A DNA stretch of 64,000 nucleotides. Source: Pisolithus tinctorius (Eukaryota; Basidiomycota; Agaricomycetes; Boletales; Pisolithaceae). Shown here in pieces: positions 36,233 to 47,278 of the stretch (its first letter is position 1; the number at the start of each line of letters is the position of its first letter). Where the stretch lies: NCBI GenBank assembly GCA_024663395.1, contig JANFAH010000004.1:1674001-1738000 (forward strand), written 5' to 3'. A program made the position numbers and the translations under genes. Below the pieces are notes generated by a model that had not been told where the DNA came from, did no database searches, and was given only the letters and a program-made list of their open reading frames with translations.

Positions 36233-38037
36233 ATGGCTACAATTGTTCAGAAAATCAAGGTATGTTGCTTGGTATGTCAGGCCGCGTCCATTTCCTGACG
36301 CGGCCATCCTCAAGGAAATCGAAGATGAGATGGTAATGTTTAGTGACGTCTCCTGAACACCGTCAGTTACTCACAGTTCATCCCCCAGGCCAAAAGTATG
36401 TTCTATATCAGTACTATTTACACCATGTCGAATGGGTGATCTTTTGTAGCTCAAAAGAATAAGGCCACCAGCTATCATCTGGGCCAGCTAAAGGCCAAGC
36501 TCGCGAAACTTAGGCGAGATCTGATATCGCCATCAGGAGGGGGTGGTGGTGGCGGAGGTGGCATTGGATTTGATGTAGCCAGGACCGGTGTAGCGTCAGT
36601 GGGCTTCGTTGGGTTCCCTTCCGTCGGGAAGGTAAGACATCAGATGCATGCTGCTGTGCTCAGGAGGGACTTAAGGAAGTTTTCGAAGTCTACACTGATG
36701 TCCAAACTTACGGGGACTCATTCAGAGGTCTCCGAGATCGATTTCACGACCCTTACCACCGTTCCTGGGACGCTCAAGGTGCATGGTGCACCCATCCAAA
36801 TTTTGGACCTGCGTAAGTCTTTCCGGATAGTCCCTACTAGACACACCTAAACAACCATAGCTGGTATTATTGAGGGTGCGAATGACGGTCGTGGCAGAGG
36901 TCGTCAAGGCAAGCACTCTCACCTTCGCATGACCTTCACTTTCTGACCAGAAATTCATTTCAGTCATTGCTGGTATGATGATGATAAGTTTGATGTCAAA
37001 AATATATGCTGAATTTTGTCAGTGGCCCGAACATGCAACCTTATCTTCATCGTGCTGGATGTTCTCAAGCCTCTTGGTGACAAGAAAATAATCGAGGGGG
37101 AGTTGGAAGCTTTTGGCATACGTCTCAACAAGAAGCCACCAGCGATCACCGTACGCAAAAAGGACAAGGGTGGAATCGCCGTCACGAACACTGTACCTCT
37201 CACGAACATTGACCACGACGAGATCAAGGCGATTCTCAGCGAGTACAAACTCAGCAATGCAGATGTCACTATACGGGAACCAAACTGTACTTCTGATGAC
37301 CTCGTGGATGTAATCGAAGGCAACAGGTCAGGTTTTGCGTCATGCATTCTTTGTATTTTCCCTCCCTCTGACTACTGCAGCAGAGTATACATCCCTGCAA
37401 TCTATGTAAGTTGATTCTTGCTTGCACCCTCGTCATGTGGTGTTCATTTACTTTTACAGGTGTTAAATAAAGTAGGGCCGTTCTCGTTATGAAATCCATG
37501 GTGTGGTGTCTCATCCGGAGTTTAGATCGATGCCATATCAATCGAGGAGCTCGACTTATTGTGCGTAAAGTAAACGACGCTCGTGAGGTGCTGACACCGT
37601 GCGCGCTTTAGGTACAAAATTCCCAACAGCGTTCCCATATCATCCAAGGAGTGGCTAAATGTCGACGAGCTCATTGAGAAAATGTGGGAAGCATTACAGC
37701 TTGTTCGAGTCTACACCAAACCACGCGGTCAGTCGCCCGACTACTCTGCACCGGTCGTGCTCAGACACGGCAAATCTGCAATCGACGATTTCTGCAATGC
37801 AATCCACAAAGAAATAGCGAAGCAGATGAAATAGTATGATCAATATGTCTCATGCGCAATCTCCCGTATCCTTATGTTTCTTCAGTGCCGTTGTATGGGG
37901 ATCCAGTGCTAAGCACGCAAGAGGGCAGAAGGTTGGCCTTGACCATGTTCTCGAGGATGAAGATGGTGCGGGTGTTCATCCCGCACAAGCTACTCGATCT
38001 AATGCTTTACTTAGTTGTTCACATTGTGAAGCGGTAG
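36233..38037 (+). CDS. RBG1: DRG1/Rbg1 developmentally regulated GTP-binding protein
   Basis: OBG/DRG-family GTPase that associates with translating ribosomes. Exons give [61 protein letters not shown] joined across an intron to [10 protein letters not shown] (the G1 loop is split), [20 protein letters not shown] joined to [16 protein letters not shown] (G3), [28 protein letters not shown] joined to [13 protein letters not shown] (G4) and [22 protein letters not shown]-terminal TGS domain follows, [40 protein letters not shown] and VHIVKR, with the stop at 38035-38037. The last two introns must be spliced, since the unspliced frame stops at 37832. The first intron contains a perfect hairpin (36280-36305). 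Confidence 0.94.
36260..36314 (+). other. DRG1 first intron containing a perfect 9-bp hairpin
   Basis: The 55 bp intron lies between the codons for VQKIK and EIEDEM. Arms ggccgcgtc (36280-36288) and gacgcggcc (36297-36305) are exact inverted copies with an 8-base spacer. A CTGAC branch-site-like pentamer (36295-36299) overlaps the 3' arm. Confidence 0.75.
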
Positions 38038-38065
38038 ATGCGATGACTATACATCCTGGGACAGG

Positions 38066-40160
38066 TTACTTTGGACTCGCCCCGAAGGCATTACCAAAAT
38101 ACAAAATACTCAGTCTCGTAAATGCCCACACCATTCCAATAGCACAGTAGACGCTTGTGGCCATAAGGGGCAGAAACTGAATGTCAGGGTTTTTCCCTGC
38201 TATCATTGGGATAACCACGAAGAAAACCTGGAGGGGCATGAAGCCTATGACATAGGCATATTCTAGTTGATCTAAGAGTGCCAGAGGCCACGAAGGAGGG
38301 AACCTAAAACCATTTAGACGAGAACTAAGAATAGTCATGCAACTCACTCGTAAACTTGTTTGTAAAGAGGGCAAATTGTGATCGTACCCCAAGCAAGGGA
38401 GTAGATTATCTTGATTGGCGCCTCTGTCCTCCCATTGGTAAGAATAATGGTGCTAGCAGAAATTTTGCATACCTGCAGAGGTGAAGAGGAGCGGGAGCAA
38501 TGAAAATATCCCTGCAGTGCTGGCGATCATCCATGTTTTGAAGTACGCATAATTATCTGCTGCGAGAAGACTGCACTCGATGAACGTTTACAACGGCTCG
38601 GCAATGCCTAACGAAGTGCGAAACTTTACCTAAGCGGAACGAGGACAAGAAGGATGGCTTTCTCGTGTACATGCCACCCGAACAAGAACGAAGTAAATCC
38701 ACATAGCGCGAGGGCATTTAAGAACGACTCATACGTTGGTGTTCTCCATAACTTGATCATGTACACCTTATGAGATATGTCAGCGCCTATTGGTCCTTCT
38801 ACGACGGGTTGCCATACCATTTGGACACAGGCAGTTATCAGAAATGTGTGGAAAGGTTTGACGTGAGGAATAACAGTAAACACGGTATCACCGACAAGAC
38901 CTCGAGACGCCGAAGCTATTCCCTGTTCATTGATGGTGATCCCCAAGTTGAAACGGGTTACCACTGTGACGCAACCTATCAGAAACCGGAAATAGGCTCT
39001 CTAACATGGCACGACATACATCGTAACAGGACGCGGTCTGCTGCTGTCACTAGTGCCCACACATTCGGCGCCCAGTATGCGTGGTTCAATCCGCGTGTGA
39101 AGGGAAAGAGTCGGGAGAACAGTTGGGGTAGTTGACCCATCCATATGAATGGTCCCAAGGATACTGTGAAAACCAAGACAACAGAACTGGCGAGAGCGAC
39201 GAATCTCCCGCCGAGGATTTGTCCTGACTTTGACATACAGTACGATCGCAACAAGTAGATGAAGTAGGCAGGCTAACAACTGAACTCAGCAGAAGGACAG
39301 CGGTTTTGACAAGGACGTACCGCGAGATACATGTATATGTGCTTGAAATTGAGAAGAACAGCAAACAGCACTCCGCTATAGAGGTTTCTGCCCTGGTCGG
39401 GAAGCTCGATGAGAATTCGACACAATCAGACCATCTTGGGAACCTACCGCGCGGGCCATCAGGATAGACCACAACAAGATGGCAAACAAGAACCCATTAT
39501 ATTGAAAATGGATATGATCTACGATCAGAAATCCGGGGTGGAAAAAGAGAGAACCTGAAATCAGACGCTGGCGCGCAGGATCAGCCGCTCCCTTGGTGAA
39601 CCTAAAGCATGAGGGTTAAAATATAAGAGAAAGAGAGAGAGAAATGCTATCACAGACTAACCGGAGCAACACTACTCCAAGGAGAAGTTCGGTTAGAATC
39701 ACTGTGCACCGTTGGTATGCGACCACGGTCCATGAACCATAACCAAGATTTTGACGGTCTACAATAGCAGGATCCACGTATGCAGCTGGAATAGACAAGA
39801 CCTTCTCGAAGTAGGCAAAGAACGGCGGATAATCCAGCGCTGCAGGGCATCGATGAGCACGACAAGGTTTGGTTGCGTGGAAAAAATCTCACTCCACTCC
39901 GAGGTTGTCTGTAGGCCAGGTTAGACACGAGGTTTTAAGTGCTGAGGCTGAGTATTCCCCTACATCATAGTACCATTTGGAAACGGGAAGCGCGTGAGTG
40001 ATTGCAAGCCAATTGCGGTGTACTTCGAAGTCTGTCGAGCGACTGCAGAGCCATGGATTCCTGGTTATTATTATTACACGACATCCACTTACTAGGATGG
40101 AAAGAGGAGCAGCTTGAGAGCGGTGGAGAAGAGTAACAAGTCAATTTCTGAACGTGTCAT
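38066..40160 (-). CDS. ALG8: Alg8 dolichyl-phosphate glucose alpha-1,3-glucosyltransferase
   Basis: ER multi-pass enzyme of the Alg6/Alg8 family that adds the second glucose to the lipid-linked N-glycan precursor. The first exon [20 protein letters not shown] begins at 40158-40160 and is spliced to [20 protein letters not shown] and WYYD. The next exon joins TSEWT to [20 protein letters not shown], the luminal catalytic-loop signature of the family. Later blocks are [57 protein letters not shown] and [20 protein letters not shown], with the stop at 38066-38068. [11 protein letters not shown] favours Alg8 over Alg6. Many hydrophobic segments and about eight introns are visible. It converges with DRG1 only 28 bp apart and is divergent from VMA21. 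Confidence 0.88.
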
Positions 40161-40356
40161 ATTCCAGACTGAACCCCAGCGACGTGGAGGCTCGTTCACC
40201 ACCCCCTCTTCAGGTATGGGCGGCGGGGGATGCTGTGGAGAGCATGGTATAGCGGTGGACATGAAAAATGCCAGTCGAGATCACTGAAAGGAGTAATAAC
40301 GACGCGAGCGCCCATCTCGGTGGCTGCCTCCTCCGCAAACCCCTTCAAGAAGCATC
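40161..40356. promoter_or_regulatory. Compact divergent promoter ALG8 / VMA21
   Basis: 196 bp separate the two start codons, so both promoters and 5' leaders must fit here. I see no clear TATA box. Confidence 0.5.
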
Positions 40357-40759
40357 ATGAGTGCACAGGTCTCAATTGCAAAGGCCACGGATCAGGCGAC
40401 CGCAAGGTATGCACAATATTTGATTCTTCGTTTCCGCCTGACGCATCCTTCGCCGTATCGAATTTCCAGAGCGGCACTCATAAAGCTGCTTTTCTTCGCC
40501 GCTGCTCTCGCCGTTCTCCCTATTGCGTCATTTTTCCTCTCTTCAAAATACATCTGGGCCGGTACGCTATGCATATCTTCCCACTGTTCCTCCTCTTTCA
40601 CACATGTCAGCAGGCAACGCGAACTATGCCGCCATCACCGCCATATGTGTTGCCAATATTGTCCTTGTCGCTTACATCGTGCTATCTGTATTGGAAGATA
40701 GGCAATCGTTAGCAGGAGCAGACGAAAGGCGAGAAATCGAACTGAAGAAGGATCGCTAA
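40357..40759 (+). CDS. VMA21: Vma21-like V-ATPase assembly factor
   Basis: Small ER membrane chaperone for assembly of the vacuolar proton pump Vo sector. The ATG at 40357 gives MSAQVSIAKATDQATA. Two introns are removed to join ALIKLLFFAAALAVLPIASF, FLSSKYIWAGNANYAAITAI and CVANIVLVAYIVLSVLEDRQ. This forms the expected pair of membrane helices with a short loop, KYIW and N-YAAITAI being typical. The protein ends EIELKKDR, a C-terminal dilysine (KKxx) retrieval signal of the kind that keeps Vma21 in the ER. The spliced length is about 90 residues, as in the family. The stop is at 40757-40759. Confidence 0.9.
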
Positions 40760-41550
40760 CTAGTGAGGTTGACATCCTTATATCTACTCAGAGCTATGAA
40801 TCTGTGCGGTGCCGTTTTATGCCGACACAAACTCTCACTGATTCTAGGCAGTCCCTTGGTGTTGAATGTCTTAGTTTGGCCACTGCACTGAAGTCTACTC
40901 CTCCTGATCCATGGTTCCCCCTGTAAGGAGACGCCAGACTTGCACCAAGTTGGCTGTACATATGGTCTAGATGAGTCTGACCGGAATGCGCAGGCCCGTT
41001 GACAGAGCACCTAAATCCCAGAGTCCATCTACTCGCCACGTCTCTTCCCGGGATGCTTCAGAGTTCCGGCAAGCTTGAATGTCTACCTTTCCCAGAGCCT
41101 CGCTTGCGTGAACGACGAGAATCTGGTTGGGTATTATAAGGTTAGGCAGCTTTACGCAGGAGAGTGCAATGATAATGTTCGTGCCCGCGAAGTCCGGATA
41201 AGCATGTGCGTTCATAGTTCGGGTTGGTGTCAAGGCTACGACTGATGTCACGTAAGCTTTAACTTAAAGTTGGGCCGGCCGATCTGACCCTTGCAGCGAT
41301 CCCAACCACACGTGTATACATAGCAGGCCCGTGAAGTGCAAACAGTTGGAGATCAATTGCCATATGAATATCATACCAACAGGTATTGAAGAGAATGTAC
41401 AAAGTAACCCGGTCCCAGCGAATGTCATGCTATAACAATGCTATTAGTAATGTCATGGTCGTACAGAGTTCTGAAGGACGATCTATGTGTAGATGCAGGC
41501 ATACAGAAGTGATATGAATATAACTCGCAGATAGACGTTAACCGCCAGCA
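40760..41550. other. Intergenic with an orphan minus-strand ORF
   Basis: About 791 bp between VMA21 and RNR2, whose 3' ends face each other. A minus-strand frame from an ATG at 41213-41215 to 40967 begins MNAHAYPDFAGTN and continues IIIALSCVKLPNLIIPNQIL. It is about 82 residues with no motif I know. It may be a small gene, an exon, or chance. Confidence 0.35.
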
Positions 41551-43022
41551 CTAGAAATCCTCGTCTAGCGAGCTACAAAGAAAGTAATCATTAGAACTAT
41601 TCGGCACGACAAAGAAAAAACTCACAAAGCCTTTGAAGCAGCTGTCTCAGACTTCTGATTTGAGTGAGCGACATTAGCCTTCGAATAGTCGGAGACTCGC
41701 TTCTCGAAGAAGTTGGTCTTCCCCTGGAGCGAGATCATGTCCATGAAGTCGAACGGGTTGGCGACGTTGTACACTTTATCGTTGCCAAGAGATACAAGTA
41801 GACGGTCAGCGACGAACTCGATGTACTGGCACATGAGTTTGGCGTTCATGCCGATCAGCCCAACCGGCAACGCGTCTGGAAATAGATGAGGACTTCTCGC
41901 GCAATGTGATAACCATAACGTACCCGTTAAGAATTCTTGTTCGATTTTGACGGCCTCCTTAATGATGTGCTCTATTGTGTTCGGGTGGGGACGACGCTTG
42001 AGGTGGCTGAATAGGAGACATGCGAAGTCGGTGTGCATTCCCTCATCACGGCTGATGAGTTCGTTAGAAAACGTGAGACCAGGCATGAGACCGCGTTTCT
42101 TCAACCAAAAGATGGAAGCAAACGATCCGGAGAAGAAGATACCCTCGACGGCGGCGAAGGCGACGAGCCGCTCTGCAAACGTTGAACGTTCGTCTGAGAT
42201 CCACCTCAGGGCCCAGTCGGCCTTCCGCTTGACGCAAGGGATGGTCTCAATGGCATCGAAAAGGTATTCGCGCTGAGCAGCATCCTTAATGTACGTGTCG
42301 ATGAGCAAAGAGTACGTCTCCGAGTGAATGTTTTCCATCATGATCTGGAATCCATAGAAGCAGCGTGCTTCGGCGACTTGTACCTCGTTCGAAAAGCGCT
42401 CGACGAGATTCTCGTTAACAATCCCGTCCGAGGCCGCAAAGAAAGCCAGTACGTGGGAGATAAAGTGACGTTCATTGTCATTCAACCGGTTGTTCCAGTC
42501 GTGGATGTCCTTCGAAAGGTCCATCTCTTCTGCAGTCCAAAATGATGCCTCTGCCTTCTTGTACATCTGCCAAATCTGAGACATGATTAGTGGGGACTAT
42601 GGTCAATAACTATCCAACATACCTCATGGTATTGGATGGGGAAGAGTACAAACCGACGCCGTGACTCTTTCAAAAGCGGCTCTTCGCCTGTTGCACGTGT
42701 CAGTAGGGAAAGAAACGAGAATGCCACGCGCACTCACATTCTGGGAGGTCAACCTCGCCAACGAACTTCTGCCGGAGGGTGTCAAGGTCGTCTTCATCAG
42801 ATACGTTGTCAGCCAGCGTGTCGGGTGACTCCGACCGCTTCTTGTCATCGATAATCTGTTTTGTTGGAGTGCGTAGCGAGAAGGCTTCGAGGGCAGCAGC
42901 AGCCTAACAGGGAGGCACAAATTATTAAACAGTGGACATTGACCGCGCCGTGTGCCTACCTTCTTGGAGGGGGTTATAGACACGGGGGAGGGTGCACGGT
43001 CAACGGTAAGAGAGGAAGACAT
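41551..43022 (-). CDS. RNR2: Ribonucleoside-diphosphate reductase small subunit (R2)
   Basis: Class Ia R2 subunit, which holds the diiron-tyrosyl cofactor for deoxynucleotide synthesis. The ATG at 43020-43022 gives [20 protein letters not shown], then [18 protein letters not shown], a typical regulated N-terminal tail. Conserved parts are [60 protein letters not shown] (radical Tyr region with iron ligands ENIH), [38 protein letters not shown] (second ligand set) and [20 protein letters not shown]. The last exon gives SLDEDF, the C-terminal tail that binds R1, with the stop at 41551-41553. One intron splits EFLT and DALPVGL. No damage seen. Confidence 0.96.
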
Positions 43023-43561
43023 GGTAAGAATATTTACACGACTCGGTGTAACAGCACAAAGCTACGGTTTGGTACGCGAACAGGTGGCCCAATTTATGTG
43101 TTCGACACGTTGGTATATGTTTGGTAGTCTCAACGCGTTACCGCGCCTGTCACGTGACTTGATTGAGTGGCAAGGTAATACGTTCCACGCGACTTGGCCA
43201 GGAAATTTCCTATTGACAAATGCTAAATGTTACATTTGCGAACGCCGCTTATAAGATTATCCGCAATACAAGAAATGTCGGGCCCGTACGGGTGGGGGAA
43301 CAATTGTGGAGGTGGAACCAGATGTCGGCCCGACTACGGACTGTCGCACGAGGTCACCATCAAAAGTACGGCTTAGGTGGCAGATGCTACCAAAAACCGT
43401 TCAGAACCATCGTTACAGTGAAATAGAATAAGGTAGGTCTCCCTTCACGACCCTTAGTAGTCTAAATTGAAGAAAGCGGGAAACGTAAACCCCACAATGG
43501 TATGTGGGACAATAAATAGGGATCCCCGACCGACAATATCCACACGTAGAACGGCGTCAAC
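43023..43561. other. RNR2 upstream region and VTI1 3' flank
   Basis: About 539 bp. Apart from the MCB-like boxes listed separately I see only short open frames without motif content. Confidence 0.45.
43074..43192 (-). promoter_or_regulatory. Cluster of MCB-like ACGCG boxes upstream of RNR2
   Basis: Within 170 bp upstream of the RNR2 ATG lie ACGCGT at 43133-43138 (the MluI cell-cycle box bound by MBF in ascomycete yeasts) and ACGCGA at 43074-43079 and 43187-43192. A CACGTG E-box is at 43151-43156. S-phase genes such as RNR are classical MBF targets. Use in this organism is inferred. Confidence 0.55.
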
Positions 43562-44468
43562 CTATCCAAATAGTTTCTCGTAAATGATAATGCCGATGAG
43601 CAAGACAAGCACAATGATGATGGCTACAGTAACAACACGTTGTTGCTTCATCCTGTATACATAGTGAGAGATACATATTTCCAAAGGGACGACGCTTGGG
43701 AATAACCTACCGCCGGATCATCTTCTTCAGAGTTCCAGCCGCACGGTCTATCGAAGTGTCGGCGGTGTGGAGCTAAGAGGATATCAGTAACAGGATATTT
43801 CATACACGTCGTCGAACAACGTACGGTATCTCTCGCATTCTCAATCTGCTCTCTTTGAGCACGTAGATTCAACAAAATCTCGGCACCCTGGTCCTCCGTC
43901 TCTAGAGCAATGCGATGAGATTCCTGCAGGCGTCTAGTCCCATCTTCCAAGGTTGCGGTCCCAGCAAGCAACCGTGTTCTATCACTTGTTGATCCGTAAG
44001 GCTCGTCAGACGATGGTGTACCAATTCTCCCTGACGAAGCAAGCAATTCTGTCCGTGAAAACTGGGAGTGGAAATCTTTGGAAAGCTTCTTAAACCGTGT
44101 TAGATCGGCCTTGGCCGTTTTCAAACGTGTCTGGTACTGTGGTTTGATAGACTGCGGTATCCCCTGAATCTCAATCTCCATTTGCGACACCTGTGCATGT
44201 TTTTACATCAGACTTCCGAGTCCAAGAAATTGTATTGTAAAGTACCATTTCGTCCGCTTCTTCTAGCTCCATATCCGCCCTCCTTAAGGCAGCTTTCCTC
44301 TGTTCTGCACAAGCCGCCGCGTCAGCTGGTTGGGCAATTCATTGTCTCGTGTCACTAACCTCCTCGTTCATCCTTGGTGTCCCCGTCGAGTTTGGTCCGT
44401 ACACTTTCAATAGTCTGCCGGAAGTCCTGTTCGTAAGAATCGAATAGCGTGGTTGGTGAGTTATCCAT
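43562..44468 (-). CDS. VTI1: Vti1-like Qb-SNARE
   Basis: v-SNARE used in Golgi, endosome and vacuole fusion. The ATG at 44466-44468 gives MDNSPTTLFDSYEQDFRQTI, the helical N-terminal domain start. It continues RKAALRRADMELEEADEM and MEIEIQGIPQSIKPQYQTRL, a typical Vti1 block, then KADLTRFKKLSKDF. The SNARE motif runs RRLQESHRIALETEDQGAEI then LLNLRAQREQIENARDT, with the zero-layer Gln in RAQRE, and continues after an intron as LHTADTSIDRAAGTLKKMIR. The anchor VVTVAIIIVLVLLIGIIIY and EKLFG end the protein (stop 43562-43564). About five introns. It is divergent from EMC3 across 137 bp. Confidence 0.93.
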
Positions 44469-44605
44469 GGCTTGAACGACGGGGACAGTGTGAGTTGGTC
44501 CGATGGAGCGAACGTGCTGGCTGCGCAACACATCGGACCCGTCAATATTGTCCAAAAAAGGCAACCAACTCCTCCGAGTCCTACGCTGAAGGTGTGGTCA
44601 TCGTC

Positions 44606-45711
44606 ATGTCTGCTGACGCCCCGTAAGCCTTCTTTTTGACTGCCCGTGTCATTGCTTTTACTGAGGGTTCTACTTGAATGGCAGCGCATCGCTGTATCTT
44701 GACCCTCAGATACGTGATTGGGTTCTTTTCCCAATCACACTGGTTATGGTAGCCGTGAAACATTACTATCTCTCAAGTTCTGTTGAGAACATGTCGCGTT
44801 ACAGATCCTTGTCGGCGTGCTACGGCATTATGTAGTTGTCCTTCTTCAGCCGCCACCAAAGAAACTTTCAAGGGCGGGCGTCCGTGAACAGTACGTTGCC
44901 CCGCGTCCCCTCGTTTTGCTCCCAGTTCACTGGGTTCATTCAGGCGTGCACTAGCTCGTTCCCAAATCCTGCGAGCCACGTCTTCCAAGTCTCTAATTCC
45001 TCCAGCTTATCACAAAGCCCTGTCCCAATACCTTTCAGACGCGTTCAAGGATGGCGTATACCTCAAAGATGGTCCACCAAACGGTGATGCAGCGTCGTCC
45101 GCCGCGAACGCGCTGACAGATCCAGCGGCTATGGATGGCATGATGGCAGGGATGAAAACCCAAATGGTCATGATGGTGCCACAGATGATCATAATGGGCT
45201 GGATTAATTTTTTCTTCCAAGGCTTCGTACTGAGTAGGTGATTTCTTATATCTCAGACGTGACTGAGATATTTGCAGTCAAACTCCCATTCCCATTGACT
45301 TTTGGATTCAAGTCGATGCTTCAACGTGACATTGAAGCCCCGGATATGGACGTCAAATGGGTATCGTCACTATCATGGTATTTTCTCAATCTCTTCGGGT
45401 TGAATGGCTTCTACCGGCTTTTTCTTGGCGGTGATAATTGTAAGTCCCTTCCTAAGATTAATGACACGCTTCCAATGGCAACATCTGATGTCAATCTATT
45501 CTCAGCCGCTGATTCTTCCCGCGATTTGACGATGTCTCCATTTGCTTCCGCGGGTACAACCCAATTAAGCCAGCCACAAGACTTTGCCAAACTCTTCAAG
45601 GCCGAGCGTGACAATCTAGAACTTTCGGAAGGACAATATACCTGGGTCGGCGAAGACTTAGATTTAAAGGTACTCCGAAAATATGGAAAGCTGCCTCCAA
45701 GATTGGATTAG
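44606..45711 (+). CDS. EMC3: ER membrane protein complex subunit 3
   Basis: Oxa1/YidC-superfamily core subunit of the EMC insertase in the ER. The ATG at 44606 gives MSADAP, joined by splicing to ASLYLDPQIRDWVLFPITLV, then ILVGVLRHYVVVLLQPPPKK, a membrane segment with the conserved RHYV. Next come RALARSQILRATSSK, YHKALSQYLSDAFKDGVYL, DPAAMDGMMAGMKTQMVMMV and IIMGWINFFFQGFVL, then IKLPFPLTFGFKSMLQRDIE, VKWVSSLSWYFLNLFGLNGF and DNLELSEGQYTWVGEDLDLK. The stop is at 45709-45711. The Met-rich hydrophobic helix and basic, hydrophilic segments are typical. About five introns. It converges with the NCS1 gene, 246 bp away. Confidence 0.93.
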
Positions 45712-45957
45712 ATAGTGTTACCTTGTGGTCATCGGGGTGTCTGTCAAGACAATATTACTAAGTACGAGAACAGTGAGATACAGCTACACCACTGGAGAGG
45801 TACAAATTTGGGCGAAAATTGATGGACGTGGCAAGTTCCGTATACGAAAGCGCAGTCACAGCCCGATGGAATACAAATGTAGATGCGGCAGGCGGTTCTT
45901 CGTGAACGTCGTTGCCAGTAAGGTACAAGCGCCTGTGTGGCGCAAAGGGGCAATTTG

Positions 45958-46808
45958 CTATACCAAACCGTCGTATAGCGATAATGCCTTGTGCGACAAG
46001 AAATAGGGTCGGTCTGATTGGTCTCCAGACGAGAAACCAAGACTAACCTGTACTATGGTGGGGTCCTGCTTACTGCCTTCGACAAACTCATCATATGTGA
46101 GCTTTGCGTCCTTGTCCCTATCCATGTTTCTGAAAATCTTGTCCACTCGCTAAGACATGGGTTCTTCAGATAGTGGATGGGGAAGGTGGTGAATGTCAGG
46201 TTACCTTTTCAGGGGTATCTTCGTCAACTGGTAGTTTTACCATCTGGCCTGTCATCTTATATATGGAGGACACGATCTGCAGCATCTCTGCGTATGTGAT
46301 GAAACCGTCTTTATCTATGTCATACAGCTGGAATGCCCCTGTAAAGTAGTTCACGGACGCGACTGAGCATTGTCGAGAGACGGAGGGAGCGTACATTTGA
46401 GCTTCTCATCTAGTCGTCCACGACTTGTGATGCTGAGTGCGCAGATGAATTCCTTGAAATCGATGGTGCCGTTCTTGTTCTCGTCGAAGACATTGAAGAC
46501 ATAGTCTGCGAATTCGCCGGGATCCCCAAAGGGAAAGAATTGTTTGTATATTCGACCGAACTCTGATTTCCCCAGCTGGCCAGAGGGACAGTCCTTGAGA
46601 AAGCCCTTATACCTGAAGGGGATGAGGGAGATGAGAGACAGGCTAATGATCAGACGACACACCATTGTTGGAGTTCCTTCTTGTCAACTATACAGGCGAA
46701 ATGAAGGCGATAGAGCGACGGTTGTGATGAAAGATGGGACTTACAATATGTGTTCTTCTGTAGATCGGCGAGCTGTTCTGGGGAAAGCTTGCTCTTTGAC
46801 TGGCCCAT
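45958..46808 (-). CDS. NCS1: Neuronal calcium sensor 1 / frequenin
   Basis: Myristoylated EF-hand protein that in yeast and animals activates phosphatidylinositol 4-kinase. The ATG at 46806-46808 gives [20 protein letters not shown], with Gly2 and Ser6 as expected for N-myristoylation. It continues [20 protein letters not shown] (inactive first EF-hand with the CPSG block), [40 protein letters not shown] and [20 protein letters not shown], three calcium-binding EF-hands with complete loops. The protein ends ALSLYDGLV at the stop 45958-45960, which is the usual C-terminus of the family. About five introns. Length near 190 residues. Confidence 0.95.
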
Positions 46809-47278
46809 ATGTGTAGGCAAAGGGCGACGGGGAGCTGCTGGCAGGGGGGGGCCAAGGGTTTAAGATGCTCACGGCCCTCTGCTGAGCATTCTGTGGAGAA
46901 TATCTAGCCGAAGGATTAACACGGTTCCCACGGGGAGTTATCAGAAATCTACGTGAGAAAAGAAATAGAATATTATGTAATTATCGGGTTTTCACGTTGT
47001 CGAGAAAACGAGGACGAGCGAACTTAGGGTTGGCGAACTCGTGTTTAGAGGAGGCGTCTCATCCCCGTAACTAGTCCAGTCGGTCGGTCGGTCGTCGCAG
47101 CTTCGATGCTCTCGCTCAGGAATCAGCCGACAGCTGGCTCATGGAACTGGTCTCTCGACGCGGGCGGCTGGTCCGGACGGTCGCACCTGGCTCCCTTTTA
47201 TAGCATCACGCCTCGTATTTCGTATAAAGAATAATATATCGTCCCGCATCTCCCTCTGAGCCAGCTCAGTCCATCAGC
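46809..47278. promoter_or_regulatory. Divergent promoter NCS1 / Cys-motif gene
   Basis: 470 bp between two divergent start codons. It holds a short tandem of cggt units (about 47080-47093), and a TTTTATAG TATA-like box at about 47197-47204, some 75 bp before the plus-strand ATG. No coding signal. Confidence 0.45.

Noticed and set aside
47080..47093. Tandem cggt units as a repeat element or regulatory array
   Set aside because: Only about three copies, too short to call more than a local feature.
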